DNA from: Bacteroidales bacterium
Lineage (GTDB): Bacteria > Bacteroidota > Bacteroidia > Bacteroidales > P3
Assembly (NCBI GenBank): GCA_017479385.1
Contig: JAFVCE010000015.1
Location: forward strand, 168,173 to 232,172
DNA length: 64,000 bases
Direction of reading: 5' to 3'
In this document: one piece after another, positions 34,470 through 43,021 of the stretch
Numbering within the stretch: position 1 is the stretch's first letter
Layout of the letters: every line of letters starts with the position of its first letter
The notes under the pieces: model-generated
What the model was told of the DNA's origin: nothing
Databases searched by the model: none
What the model saw: only the letters and a program-made list of their open reading frames with translations
Program-made: the position numbers and the translations under genes

Positions 34470-36434
34470 TTATTTAGTTAAAATAACGGGGGTTTTGGCA
34501 AGGGCTTTCTGACCTGCCACCGAAGCGCGGAAGGTGGGCCAGTCGCTGGCTTCGTAAACACGTTTGCCAAACAGCAGGCTCTCGGCAAAGGTGAAGTGCG
34601 ACCCATCTATCCAATATTGGCATCCGAAGCTGGCAGCAGGGTCGGCCACGCCTTCGATGTAGGGGAAGTGCAACTGCGAGTATTGATAGGGTAGGGTTAT
34701 GTCTTCGCTAATTTCGACTAACCGCGAGCAGCGGTCGGCAAAAGGTTGGGTGCGTGTTTCGGGGGTGATGTCGAAATTGAGGTGCCCCATAGCGCGGCTG
34801 TAGAAGTTGCGTGCGCTTAGGGGGATGAAGATAATCTCGTTGGGTGTCACCGTGGCGTAGTTGGCAATGCGGAATGTGTAGGTTATGCTCACCGGCTGGT
34901 CGAGGTAGTGGTCGGGGTCGGTGTGCTGAATGTCGATAATCTCGGCGTTAGGTGCAATGCGTAGCAGTTCGGCTTCGAGGTTCTGTCTCCATTCGCTCTT
35001 GCGAGCTCCGAAAACGCCACGCACGGCCGCGTCGCTTTGCCCTTCGGCACTCACTGTGATGGAGCCACTGAGGGTGCCGTAGGGGTCGATGGCGGTCTTG
35101 GCCGAAATGCGAACATAGTGGTTCTCGGGGGCCGAAATTGGTGTCACCATCAGGTCGGCACCATTGGGTAAGCCCATCAAGTAGCCCTGTTGCTGTTCGG
35201 CGCTGCTCCACAATTCGCGCACATTGGGTACCCATGTGGGGTCAAGCAGTTCGAAACGTCCGTCGCGGTGCTGCACAACGCAAACCGAGTGGTTGAACTG
35301 GTCGGCCGGTATGCGGTCTATGCGTTCGCCGGCCATGGTCATAGCTGCGTATGAATTAAAGCCTGCAGCGCGGAGCATGGTGACAAGCATTCCAGCTTTG
35401 TCTTTACACACGCCACAGCGGTCGGTAAAGTTCATGGCGGCGTTGTGTAGGGTGTAGCCCTCGCCTTCGCCCATCGAAATGCCAGCATATCGAATGTTGT
35501 CTGCCACCCAGTGGGTAAGTATGGCAATCGAGTCTTGTTCTGAGCTGGCTGTGGCGAGCAGTTGATTCACTTTGCGTTGAACCTCGGGTGTGGGCTCAAA
35601 GCTGCCGTAATCTTCGTTCACGCCATAGAACCACATCGACTTGGCTTCCCAGTCGGGGCTGGTCGAGAGGAGCAGTTTGCACTGAATGTCGTTGTTGGCC
35701 AGAGCGCGAGCTTCGCGTTTGAGGGGCACGATGTCTTTTTTGGCAAAGGTGTAGACTGTCCTGTCGGGCTCTTGGGCAGGGGTTATGGTCGTATTAAGGT
35801 CGCCATTGTATGCTTTATACTGAAGCTTTTTGTCGTTAAGAATATTGAGTTGGTACACTTTTTGCACCACGGGCTGCTCTGACCAGAAAGGCACAATGTC
35901 GTAGAAGTGGCCGCGCATGGGCGGAATGTAGCGGGCATCGGGGTCCGATTCGCCGTCGCCGGAAAGCAGGGCATAGGTATAGCCCTTGCGGTATGTGGTA
36001 AATTCGAGTGCATCGCCAGGGTCGAGGTGTCCCACTTCGACCATTTTCTGGCTTGCTCCCCAATATATCATTCGTGCGGGAGCCACGTAGTCGTAAATTC
36101 TATTATTATCATCGCGGTCGGGCCAAACGAGAGTGTCGGTGGTGCCATCGCTGCGGTGAACAAGTACTTGCAGTATATCGACATAGGCCGAGAGGGGGTC
36201 GTAGTCTACCTTTATGGTGCTGTTTGCGGCGCAGCCTGCGGCGTTGAGCATGAGTATACGCTGGTGGTTGTTGACGTGGCTCAGGCCACTCTCTTCCATG
36301 AATACGCTGGTCGAGTCGTAGGCCGTGACTTGATTGTAGTCGGCGTAGCGGTATGGCAAGGCGTATTGCTGGGCTGTGGCTGAGAGAGCTATGGCCATAA
36401 TCAGCGGCAGGATGGTGATTGGTTTTTTCATCAT
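34470..36434 (-). CDS. Exported DUF3857/transglutaminase-core protein
   Basis: 654 residues with a signal peptide (residues 1-22). A DUF3857 domain (about 40-290) is followed by a transglutaminase core with a full triad: Cys in DRCGVCKDKAGMLVTMLRAA (about residue 345), His in FNHSVCVV and Asp in ELLDPTWVPN. A C-terminal DUF2012-like beta domain follows. Codons 211-218 (GDLNTTIT) coincide with a fragment of the dispersed 11-bp repeat. Homologous in layout to the next gene, suggesting an old duplication. Acts in the periplasm; substrate unknown. Confidence 0.83.
   Translation of the reverse strand: MMKKPITILPLIMAIALSATAQQYALPYRYADYNQVTAYDSTSVFMEESGLSHVNNHQRILMLNAAGCAANSTIKVDYDPLSAYVDILQVLVHRSDGTTDTLVWPDRDDNNRIYDYVAPARMIYWGASQKMVEVGHLDPGDALEFTTYRKGYTYALLSGDGESDPDARYIPPMRGHFYDIVPFWSEQPVVQKVYQLNILNDKKLQYKAYNGDLNTTITPAQEPDRTVYTFAKKDIVPLKREARALANNDIQCKLLLSTSPDWEAKSMWFYGVNEDYGSFEPTPEVQRKVNQLLATASSEQDSIAILTHWVADNIRYAGISMGEGEGYTLHNAAMNFTDRCGVCKDKAGMLVTMLRAAGFNSYAAMTMAGERIDRIPADQFNHSVCVVQHRDGRFELLDPTWVPNVRELWSSAEQQQGYLMGLPNGADLMVTPISAPENHYVRISAKTAIDPYGTLSGSITVSAEGQSDAAVRGVFGARKSEWRQNLEAELLRIAPNAEIIDIQHTDPDHYLDQPVSITYTFRIANYATVTPNEIIFIPLSARNFYSRAMGHLNFDITPETRTQPFADRCSRLVEISEDITLPYQYSQLHFPYIEGVADPAASFGCQYWIDGSHFTFAESLLFGKRVYEASDWPTFRASVAGQKALAKTPVILTK
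35778..35802 (+). repeat. Repeat-family fragment inside a coding sequence (copy H)
   Basis: 24 of 25 bases equal those of copy D (27813-27837). On the coding strand it reads CGACCTTAATACGACCATAA and on, in frame, giving DLNTTITP. Confidence 0.7.
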
Positions 36435-36453
36435 ATTATCGATTTTTATTTTT

Positions 36454-37617
36454 TTAACGTTTTGAAGGAGCTGAGTTAAGCAACATATATGTGAGGCGCA
36501 ACAACAGTGCCAACTCTATGGGCAGCACGGCAATGTTGATGTGTTGCGGCCAGCCTACGAGGGTTACCACTATTGCCAGCAGTGTAATTATCGTTTGGAT
36601 AATCACCACAACGCGGTTGCTGCGGCTCAGGGCGATGGCAAGGTAGATGAACAATGGGCTGGCCCAAAGCAGGTTGAAGTTGAGTTTGGTGCAATAGTGG
36701 GCCGAGGCGAACCACATAACCATTAGGAAGAGCGCCATCAAGCCTGCCAGGCCGAATAGTATGGCGTCTATCCATTGCAGGCGCCACTTCCATTGCCAGC
36801 CGGCCACTGTGGCGCAGAGGATTATGGCAAAGACTATCCAGAATAGAACTACGGGCGAAAAACTGTTGCTCATCTCGGCGCGGTGGTCGGCAAGTATCAT
36901 TCTGCGCCCCGAGGTGAGAGGGCGCTGGGTGTTGCTAACGCGAGTTGTGTCGAGTTGTACCAGTATCTCTTTGGGGAGGAACATATATTCGTAGGTCGAG
37001 CAGGGCTTGTCGCATTTGGCACCGAGCAGCAGGTCGCAACCAAAGCGCCACCACTCCAACTTTTGGTCCATCATGGGGTAGATGAGTTGGCGATAGGTGA
37101 GGGCCGAGTCGAACTGGCGGTCTACGAAGAGGGTTCGATGGGCGAGGGTAGAGTTCACCATATCGCGAACGCGCGTAGCACAGTTGTCGCGGAAGAAGTC
37201 GTAGCGGTAGTATCGGTTCTCGGGTTGGTAGTTCCAGTTGAGGGCGGTGTAGAGGTTGTTTACCTCTTGGTTGGTTAGTTCAAGGCGCTGTTCCCAAACG
37301 GCACGGTTCTCGAGCTGGTATATATAAAGGTAGTTATCGGTCTGGCTGCGGCTTAGACAGTAGTCGAGCCTCCCCATGGCAAATTTGAGGTAAAAATTCT
37401 TTGTGTCGAAGTCGAATGTGCCGTAGTTGTAGACCGAGTCGAACCCGCGGTTTGGGTCGCAGATGCGAATTGCGGCGTGGCCGAAGGTGGTGTAGAACTC
37501 GTCGCCCGGGCCACAGATGATGACGCTGGCAAAAGCGTTGTCGCTCAACGGCATACGGTCTTGAGCCGTGGCCGAAAACCCCAACGCTACGAGCAGCAGG
37601 ATGACGATTTTTTTCAT
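36454..37617 (-). CDS. DUF4105 membrane protein (Lnb-like lipoprotein N-acyltransferase candidate)
   Basis: 387 residues: signal peptide, a periplasmic DUF4105 domain (VIICGPGDEFYTTFGHAAIRI; YRYDFFRDNCATRVRDMV), and four to five C-terminal membrane helices from about residue 250. Conserved His of FGHA and Cys of DNCATR suggest a papain-like active site. DUF4105 proteins of this shape were recently reported as the Bacteroides lipoprotein N-acyltransferase Lnb; I assign that role from memory of the family, not from the sequence alone. Second gene of the mscS operon. Confidence 0.78.
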   Translation of the reverse strand: MKKIVILLLVALGFSATAQDRMPLSDNAFASVIICGPGDEFYTTFGHAAIRICDPNRGFDSVYNYGTFDFDTKNFYLKFAMGRLDYCLSRSQTDNYLYIYQLENRAVWEQRLELTNQEVNNLYTALNWNYQPENRYYRYDFFRDNCATRVRDMVNSTLAHRTLFVDRQFDSALTYRQLIYPMMDQKLEWWRFGCDLLLGAKCDKPCSTYEYMFLPKEILVQLDTTRVSNTQRPLTSGRRMILADHRAEMSNSFSPVVLFWIVFAIILCATVAGWQWKWRLQWIDAILFGLAGLMALFLMVMWFASAHYCTKLNFNLLWASPLFIYLAIALSRSNRVVVIIQTIITLLAIVVTLVGWPQHINIAVLPIELALLLRLTYMLLNSAPSKR

Positions 37618-37623
37618 TGCGTT

Positions 37624-38706
37624 TTATTTTTGTGATTCGGGCAGTTCGGGAGCAGCGGGAGCGGCAGGGATGGCGTCGGAACGTTGGTCCATGCTGATTG
37701 GCTCTTGTGTGGTGGCGTTGTGGACAGTGATTTGTGGGAATGGGATTTCGACACCAGCGTTGTTGAAGGCGATGTAGATGTCCTCGCGAATGTGTTTCCA
37801 GACTGTCCAGTAGTCGTCGACTTTGGTCCAGACCCATACCGAGAGGTCTACCGAGTTGTTGCCCAAGTCGCTCACAGCCACCGTGGGGGCTTTGTATTCC
37901 CATTGGATGAGGGGTTCGGCTTTGATTACTTCCCACAGCACCTCTTTGGCTTTTTTGAGGTCGGTGCCGTAGGCTACCGAGGCCACTACGTCGAGCCTGA
38001 TTTGGGGCTCTTTGGTGTGGTTGATAAGGCTCTTGGTGGCCAGTTCGCTGTTGGGGATGATGATGGTGCGCCCGTTGAAGGGTTGCATGATGGTGTGGAA
38101 TATGCGGATTTCTTTGATGTAGCCTTTGTAGGAGCCGCACTCTATGTAGTCATCGACCTTGAAGGGGCGCATTAGGAGAATGATAACGCCGCCGGCGAAG
38201 TTTTGGAGTGTGCCTTGCAGGGCCATACCGATGGCCAAGCCCATGGCGCCGAGGAGGGCGATGAACGATGTGGCCTTGATGCCGATAACGTCCATGGCCA
38301 TGATGACAATCATGGCTTTGAGCAGGAGGTCTACGAGCGAGGCGAGGAACGATTTGAGCGAAGCGTCGGCGTTGCGTCGGTCAAGAGTTTTGACAATCAG
38401 CTTTTTGAGCATCTTGGCAAGTTTCAGACCTATCCAGAGGATGAGGATGGCCGCAATCAGTTTCGGGATAAAGCTCACGGTGAGTTCGGTCAGCGAGCGG
38501 AGGCCGTCGCGCAGGAAGGCGTTCTCGCCGGTGACCACGGCCTTGATGTCGGTGATGTCCATATTGCGAAGGCTGTCGCTCAGGGCTCGCGTGATGCTGT
38601 CCGAGGCCTGCATGGTCTCGCTTATCGGCCCGTTGACCTGGGGCGTACCCTCGGCCTGTGCGGCCGCCAGGGTGATGAGTTGGGTGTTGTCGTCCAAAAG
38701 TTTCAT
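37624..38706 (-). CDS. MscS-family mechanosensitive channel
   Basis: 360 residues. Three helices, then the pore helix region ALLGAMGLAIGMALQGTLQNFAGGVIILLMRPF (in parts: GAMGLAIGMALQG, LQNFAGGVIIL), the cytoplasmic beta domain starting KVDDYIECGSYKGYIKEI and the C-terminal vestibule domain. It ends in a Pro/Ala-rich tail (AIPAAPAAPELPESQK). It opens under membrane tension and lets solutes out in osmotic downshock. First gene of the four-gene envelope operon. Confidence 0.92.
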   Translation of the reverse strand: MKLLDDNTQLITLAAAQAEGTPQVNGPISETMQASDSITRALSDSLRNMDITDIKAVVTGENAFLRDGLRSLTELTVSFIPKLIAAILILWIGLKLAKMLKKLIVKTLDRRNADASLKSFLASLVDLLLKAMIVIMAMDVIGIKATSFIALLGAMGLAIGMALQGTLQNFAGGVIILLMRPFKVDDYIECGSYKGYIKEIRIFHTIMQPFNGRTIIIPNSELATKSLINHTKEPQIRLDVVASVAYGTDLKKAKEVLWEVIKAEPLIQWEYKAPTVAVSDLGNNSVDLSVWVWTKVDDYWTVWKHIREDIYIAFNNAGVEIPFPQITVHNATTQEPISMDQRSDAIPAAPAAPELPESQK

Positions 38707-38900
38707 ATTTCGTTGCTAATAATTTGTCGGTTGTTGGTCTTTGTAGACATTTTGTTGGTTTCGGGCTGCAAATTTACAACTTTTTTTGCAATATGACATA
38801 AAAAATATAAATGCGTCTGGTTTTGTGCATAGTCGCAGCGTTTTACCGACGCCACGCGCTGCGTTTCGGAACACTTTTTTTGCTTTTTCTTATGCTTTTT

Positions 38901-38931
38901 TTTGTTGTTTCGGAAAAAATGTGTAAATTTG
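38901..38931 (+). promoter_or_regulatory. Promoter of the LMW-PTP gene, leaving almost no leader
   Basis: TTTG 38901-38904, 19 bp, TAAATTTG 38924-38931: a full consensus match. The ATG begins at 38936, so transcription should start at or within a nucleotide or two of it. Confidence 0.8.
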
Positions 38932-38935
38932 CAGC

Positions 38936-39406
38936 ATGAAAAAAGTACTATTTGTCTGTCATGGCAACATTTGCCGCAGCCCTATGGCCGAATTTGTAAT
39001 GAAGCGCTACGTGCGTCGTGCTGGTTTGGAAGAGGAATTCGAAATTGCCTCGGCCGGCACCAGCGACGAAGAGCAAGGCAACCCCGTTTTCCCCTTAGCC
39101 AAGCGCAAGCTGGCCGAGCATGGCGTGGGCTGCCCGGGCAAAACCGCCAACCAAGTGACGGCGGCCGACATGGAGCGCTACGACCTCATTGTTTGCATGG
39201 ACAGCAAAAACCTCGACGCTCTGTCCAAAACCTTCGGCTCGCAATATAAGTCGAAAACGAGCCTCCTGCTCGACCACCTGCCCAGCAACCACAAGCGCGC
39301 CGGCCAAGACGTGGCCGACCCCTGGTATACGCGCAATTTCGACGCCGCTTGGAGCGACATCGACGCCGGTTGCAAGGCGCTATTCGAGCAGTTAACACAA
39401 GAGTAG
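38936..39406 (+). CDS. Low-molecular-weight protein-tyrosine phosphatase
   Basis: 156 residues. The N-terminal CHGNICRSP is the P-loop with the nucleophilic Cys; DPWYTRNFD near residue 123 carries the general acid Asp. The start cannot lie further downstream without removing the first strand of the fold, so the very short distance to the promoter implies leaderless translation. Followed after 6 bp by the PurL-like gene. Such phosphatases often act on capsule tyrosine kinases; none is near. Confidence 0.93.
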   Translation: MKKVLFVCHGNICRSPMAEFVMKRYVRRAGLEEEFEIASAGTSDEEQGNPVFPLAKRKLAEHGVGCPGKTANQVTAADMERYDLIVCMDSKNLDALSKTFGSQYKSKTSLLLDHLPSNHKRAGQDVADPWYTRNFDAAWSDIDAGCKALFEQLTQE

Positions 39407-39412
39407 CGCGTT

Positions 39413-40216
39413 ATGGACGAACAGCTCGTCAGTTTCGAGGCCGTCGAGGCCATGGGCGTGAGCCGCGCCGCCTACGACGAGGTGCTCGCCATACTTGGCC
39501 GACAGCCCACGCTCGACGAGATTAGCACGCTCCTCGCCATGTGGGACAGCAACGGCCGCCAACAAAGCCTCTGCGGTTGGCTTCGCGGGCAGCGCCACAC
39601 CGTCGAACTGCACGAGTACCTCTACACCGGCACAACCGACGAGCACAAAACAATCAAGGAGCCGCGCGTGGCCGAATGTGTGGCCTCGGCCCAGCGCCTC
39701 GCCACCGAGATTGCCCCCACCACACCCAGCCTCGACCCCAAAGGCAACTCGCTATTGCTCTACATGGTGGGCAACGTCAGCACCGAAATTCTCGACTCCG
39801 AATATGCCCAACGCTGCCTGCACTTGGTGTGCAACCCCTTCGCCACCGGCCTCAATGCCGACGACTGCAACTACATCGAGATGATACTCGCCGCCCAACG
39901 CCAAGCTGGCGAGGTTATTGCCACCGCCCCAGTGGGTCGGGGTGGCCTCTTCGTAACCCTCGCCCACGCTCTGCGGCCAGCCGGATTCGACATATTGGCC
40001 CCACGCGAGGTGCGCCTCGACGCCTTTCTTTTTGGCGAAGAGCCAGGGCGCTACGTGGCCACCGTGGCCGAGGCTTGCGACGACCATTTTCTGCTCCACC
40101 TCGACCAGGCTCGGCTCAACTGTTGCTTCCTCGGTCGCACCACCTCGAACCGCATTTTGGTCGACGGCTACGACTTCGGCCCCGCACGCAATTTTTCGCC
40201 CTCCGTAACTGCTTGA
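39413..40216 (+). CDS. Short PurL/AIR-synthase-like protein, catalytic site lost
   Basis: 267 residues. The N-terminal stretch AILGRQPTLDEISTLLAMWD follows the FGAM synthetase pattern (GRxPTxxELxxxxxMWSEHCSYK), but the active-site part reads DSNGRQQSL. The C-terminal half (GRGGLFVTLAHALRPAGFDI ... VRLDAFLFGEEPGRYVATVA) resembles the last AIRS domain of PurL (SDGGLFxTLxE, FGExQSR). The central domains and glutaminase are absent. It is probably not a purine enzyme; a regulatory or relic protein is possible. The last codons and stop lie inside repeat copy E. Confidence 0.6.
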   Translation: MDEQLVSFEAVEAMGVSRAAYDEVLAILGRQPTLDEISTLLAMWDSNGRQQSLCGWLRGQRHTVELHEYLYTGTTDEHKTIKEPRVAECVASAQRLATEIAPTTPSLDPKGNSLLLYMVGNVSTEILDSEYAQRCLHLVCNPFATGLNADDCNYIEMILAAQRQAGEVIATAPVGRGGLFVTLAHALRPAGFDILAPREVRLDAFLFGEEPGRYVATVAEACDDHFLLHLDQARLNCCFLGRTTSNRILVDGYDFGPARNFSPSVTA

Positions 40217-40294
40217 TTCATAGGGTTGAGGAGGGGTTAAAGAGGGGTTAAGGTCGTATTGAGGTCGAATAAGCCTTATCAATCAGGCATTTAC
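40205..40294 (+). repeat. 90-bp dispersed repeat, copy E (overlaps the stop of the preceding gene)
   Basis: Ends GTAACTGCTTGATT (40205-40218) and AATCAGGCATTTAC (40281-40294) are inverted copies, 12 of 14. The core on the minus strand reads TTCGACCTCAA, TACGACCTTAA, CCCCTCTTTAA, CCCCTCCTCAA. The first bases supply the final Val-Thr-Ala-stop of the PurL-like gene. Confidence 0.88.
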
Positions 40295-40410
40295 GACCCG
40301 ATTTTGGCCCGATTTTGGCTCGTGCGCGACATGAATTTAACTTGATTTTAACACTATTTTTAACCGACTTTTTCTCGACCGTACCCCGATTTTTGCCCGA
40401 GATTGACCCC

Positions 40411-41526
40411 TCAAATCATCGACAGCAGAGGCTCTATGGCCCGAGCCGTGGCCAACGGCTGTAGCACCGTGGCGCGGCGCTCGGCCTCGGCGGCAGAAAA
40501 CTCGGTGGTCATCAGCCGTCGCAGTTCGTGGCGCAGCTGGTCGTCGCTTTCGGCCACGCAGCACAGAGCTTCGAGCCCGGTGCCGGCCACCATGTTGCGG
40601 TTCACCAAGCAGTGCCGGCCCTCGTAGAGCGAAGCTAACAGCTTGAGTTTTAGTCCGGTGGCCTGTTCGGTAACCATTATGCAAACTTGTGCCTCGGCCA
40701 GCAGGCGGCTCATCGCCTCGTCGCTGGGGTTGGCCACGAGGGTGACGTTGGGCATGGCGTCGAGTTTGGCCACGAGCCAGTGCGGCGGGTTGGCTCCGGC
40801 TACCACAAAGGGGGTGATGCCGTCGGCAAAAACGGCGTCGGCCAGCCGCGCCACGGCGTTGTAGTTTTCGGCCACAGCCAGGTTGCCGTGGTATAGGGCA
40901 AAGTTTCCCAAACCCTCGTGTTTGGCCACAGAGTTGTAGGGGTGAGCGGCCGACATGAGGCGCACGTTGTGGCACCCCATGGCCTCGAAAGCGCGCTTGT
41001 CGGCCTCGGTAATGGCCAACACAGCGGTGGCATGGCCAATCGTCGGTTCGAAGTGGCGCAACTTGGCAGCCTCGGTGGCGAGGTACAGACGGCGCCCCAG
41101 ATTGCGCTCGGAGCGCGAAAGCAGGGCGTAGTAGTCGGCCTCGACGTTATGGGTGCGAACCATCACGGTGCGTTGAGGGGCGAAAAAACCGTCGGCCAGC
41201 AGTCCGCAGCAGTGAATGCCTTCGAGCAGTACGGGCCAACCGTCGGCCGCGAGGCGGCGGCGCAGGTCGTCGCTGTGGCGCGAGGCCACAATGAAAGGGC
41301 GAGCCGATAGTTGCCGCCAGGGCGACATATCGCGTTGATAGTAGTTGACTTCGGCACACAGTCGTTCCAACTCGGGCGCCTGGCCACGGCCGTAGGCAAA
41401 ACAGTGCAGGTGTAATTCTACGCCCGCTTCGGCCAGCGCGCGCAGACGGTAATATACGTCGATAACCCCACCGTAGTCGGCAGGCCACGGCACATTGAAC
41501 GACACTATGTGCAGCTGGCGACTCAT
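40411..41526 (-). CDS. GT4-type glycosyltransferase
   Basis: 371 residues with a GT-B layout: N-terminal PWPADYGGVIDVYYRLRALA, VRTHNVEADYYALLSRSE, then a donor-binding domain starting FALYHGNLAVAENYNAVARL and the LLAEAQVCIMVTEQATGLKL region, where the usual acidic Glu pair is weakly conserved. Probably transfers a sugar to a surface glycan. It is last of a minus-strand operon with cyclophilin, response regulator and MBL hydrolase (gap to the MBL gene 5 bp). Confidence 0.8.
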   Translation of the reverse strand: MSRQLHIVSFNVPWPADYGGVIDVYYRLRALAEAGVELHLHCFAYGRGQAPELERLCAEVNYYQRDMSPWRQLSARPFIVASRHSDDLRRRLAADGWPVLLEGIHCCGLLADGFFAPQRTVMVRTHNVEADYYALLSRSERNLGRRLYLATEAAKLRHFEPTIGHATAVLAITEADKRAFEAMGCHNVRLMSAAHPYNSVAKHEGLGNFALYHGNLAVAENYNAVARLADAVFADGITPFVVAGANPPHWLVAKLDAMPNVTLVANPSDEAMSRLLAEAQVCIMVTEQATGLKLKLLASLYEGRHCLVNRNMVAGTGLEALCCVAESDDQLRHELRRLMTTEFSAAEAERRATVLQPLATARAIEPLLSMI

Positions 41527-41531
41527 ACTGT

Positions 41532-42296
41532 TCAGATTTCGATTTTCAGCCCGTCGGTGGCAATGGTCACGTTGTGGGGTAGGGTGGGGGCAACCTCGGC
41601 GTAGAGGCCCATCTCGTGGCTCACGTGGGTGAGGTAGGCGCGTTGTGGCTCGACGGTGGCAATAACCTCGAGCGCCTCGGATAGGCAGAAGTGCGAGAAA
41701 TGCTTCTCGTGGCGCAGTGCGTTGACTACGAGCACGCGAACCCCACGCAGCTTCTCCAACTCGGCTGGGGCAATGTAGTTGGCGTCGGTAATGTAGGCCA
41801 GCGGGCCAATGCGGAATCCCAGCACGGGCAGGTCTTTGTGCATGGCGTGGATGGGTACGACCGTTTGGCCGGCGGCTACGAACTGCTCGTCGCCCACAGT
41901 GGTCAGGTCGGCCTCGGGCAGGCCTGGGTAGAGGTGTGGCGCAAAAATGTAGTAGTAGTCGTGCTTAATGGCGGTCACGGCGGGCTCGTTGGCAAAGATG
42001 TCCATTTTGCGCCTCTGCACATAGTTGAGGGCGCGAATGTCGTCGAGTCCGCCCACGTGGTCGCGGTGGGCGTGGGTGATGAGAATGGCGTCGAGGTGGT
42101 CTACCTGCTCGCGGAGCATCTGCTCGCGGAAGTCGGGCCCGATGTCGAAAAGTATGTTGTGGCCGTCGTCGGTAGCAACGAGGGCCGAGGTGCGCAAGTG
42201 GCGGTCGCGGCTGTCGGCAGAGCGACAGACGCGACATTTGCAAGCTATTACGGGCACCCCTTGCGAAGTGCCCGTTCCGAGGAATGTTAGTTTCAC
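41532..42296 (-). CDS. MBL-fold hydrolase, PhnP-like
   Basis: 254 residues: FLGTGTSQGVPVIACKCRVC at the N-terminus with the CxCxxC cluster seen in PhnP-like phosphodiesterases, the zinc motif THAHRDHVGGLDDIR, and the later His/Asp ligands in IHAMH and YITDANY. It probably hydrolyses a cyclic phosphodiester or nucleotide. The gene is tightly packed: 3 bp after the response regulator and 5 bp before the glycosyltransferase. Confidence 0.85.
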   Translation of the reverse strand: MKLTFLGTGTSQGVPVIACKCRVCRSADSRDRHLRTSALVATDDGHNILFDIGPDFREQMLREQVDHLDAILITHAHRDHVGGLDDIRALNYVQRRKMDIFANEPAVTAIKHDYYYIFAPHLYPGLPEADLTTVGDEQFVAAGQTVVPIHAMHKDLPVLGFRIGPLAYITDANYIAPAELEKLRGVRVLVVNALRHEKHFSHFCLSEALEVIATVEPQRAYLTHVSHEMGLYAEVAPTLPHNVTIATDGLKIEI

Positions 42297-42299
42297 GGG

Positions 42300-42995
42300 C
42301 TAATCCTGTTTTACGGTTAATTTAAATCCCACACCGTGGACGTTGGTGAGTTGCACGTGGGGGTCCATTTTCAGGTATTTGCGCAGTTTGGTAATGTATA
42401 CGTCCATGCTGCGTGCAGCAAAATAACTATCGTCTTTCCATATCTTTTGGAGGGTGGTGGTGCGGTCGACCACTTGGTTGAAGTTGATGGCAAAGATGCG
42501 TAGCAGTTCGGCTTCTTTGGCGGTGAGGCGTTGGCTTTTTTCGCCACAGGTGAGGGTTTGGTGCGAGCTGTCGAAGACAATTCCCCCCAGGTTGTAGATG
42601 TTTTTGTCGCGGTTGCCGTCGTTGTAGGAGCGGCGTATGGTGGCGTTGAGGCGAGCCAAGAGCTCCTCCATGCTGAATGGCTTGGTAATGTAGTCGTCGG
42701 CGCCCACGTCGAACCCTTTGAGCTTGTCGGCCTCGAGGTTCTTGGCAGTGAGGAATATGATGGGAATCTTTTTGTCTGAGCGGCGAATTTCTTTGGCCAC
42801 AGCAAAGCCGTCTTTTTGCGGCATCATGACGTCGAGAATGCAGGCATCGACATCCTCGGTGGCGTAAATCTCTAAAGCTTCGTTGCCGTTGGTGGCGAGA
42901 GCCACGGTGTAGCCTTTCTGAGTGAGGTAGGCTCTCAGAATGGTGCCCATGTTGGGGTCGTCTTCGGCTACTAAAAGTTTGATTCCGAGGTTCAT
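42300..42995 (-). CDS. OmpR-type response regulator (RprY-like), no adjacent kinase
   Basis: 231 residues. Receiver domain: the acidic pair EDD (near residue 11), the phospho-Asp in ACILDVMMPQKDG, Lys in YITKPFS. The C-terminal winged helix carries RLTAKEAELLRIFA and SMDVYITKLRKYLKMD. The start at 42995 gives MNLGIKLLVAEDDPN; the frame continues upstream with no similarity. It resembles RprY of Bacteroides. No histidine kinase is in the window, so its partner must be elsewhere. Confidence 0.9.
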   Translation of the reverse strand: MNLGIKLLVAEDDPNMGTILRAYLTQKGYTVALATNGNEALEIYATEDVDACILDVMMPQKDGFAVAKEIRRSDKKIPIIFLTAKNLEADKLKGFDVGADDYITKPFSMEELLARLNATIRRSYNDGNRDKNIYNLGGIVFDSSHQTLTCGEKSQRLTAKEAELLRIFAINFNQVVDRTTTLQKIWKDDSYFAARSMDVYITKLRKYLKMDPHVQLTNVHGVGFKLTVKQD

Positions 42996-43021
42996 ATTGT
43001 AGTTTTTTTTGATTGTGAGTA

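Noticed and set aside
32890-34512. 540-codon plus-strand open frame opposite the transglutaminase-like gene
   Set aside because: Mirror of the real gene at 32977-34452, which has a signal peptide and a family motif. The same reasoning removes 31483-32787, 41691-42290, 43651-44682 and 58298-59431.
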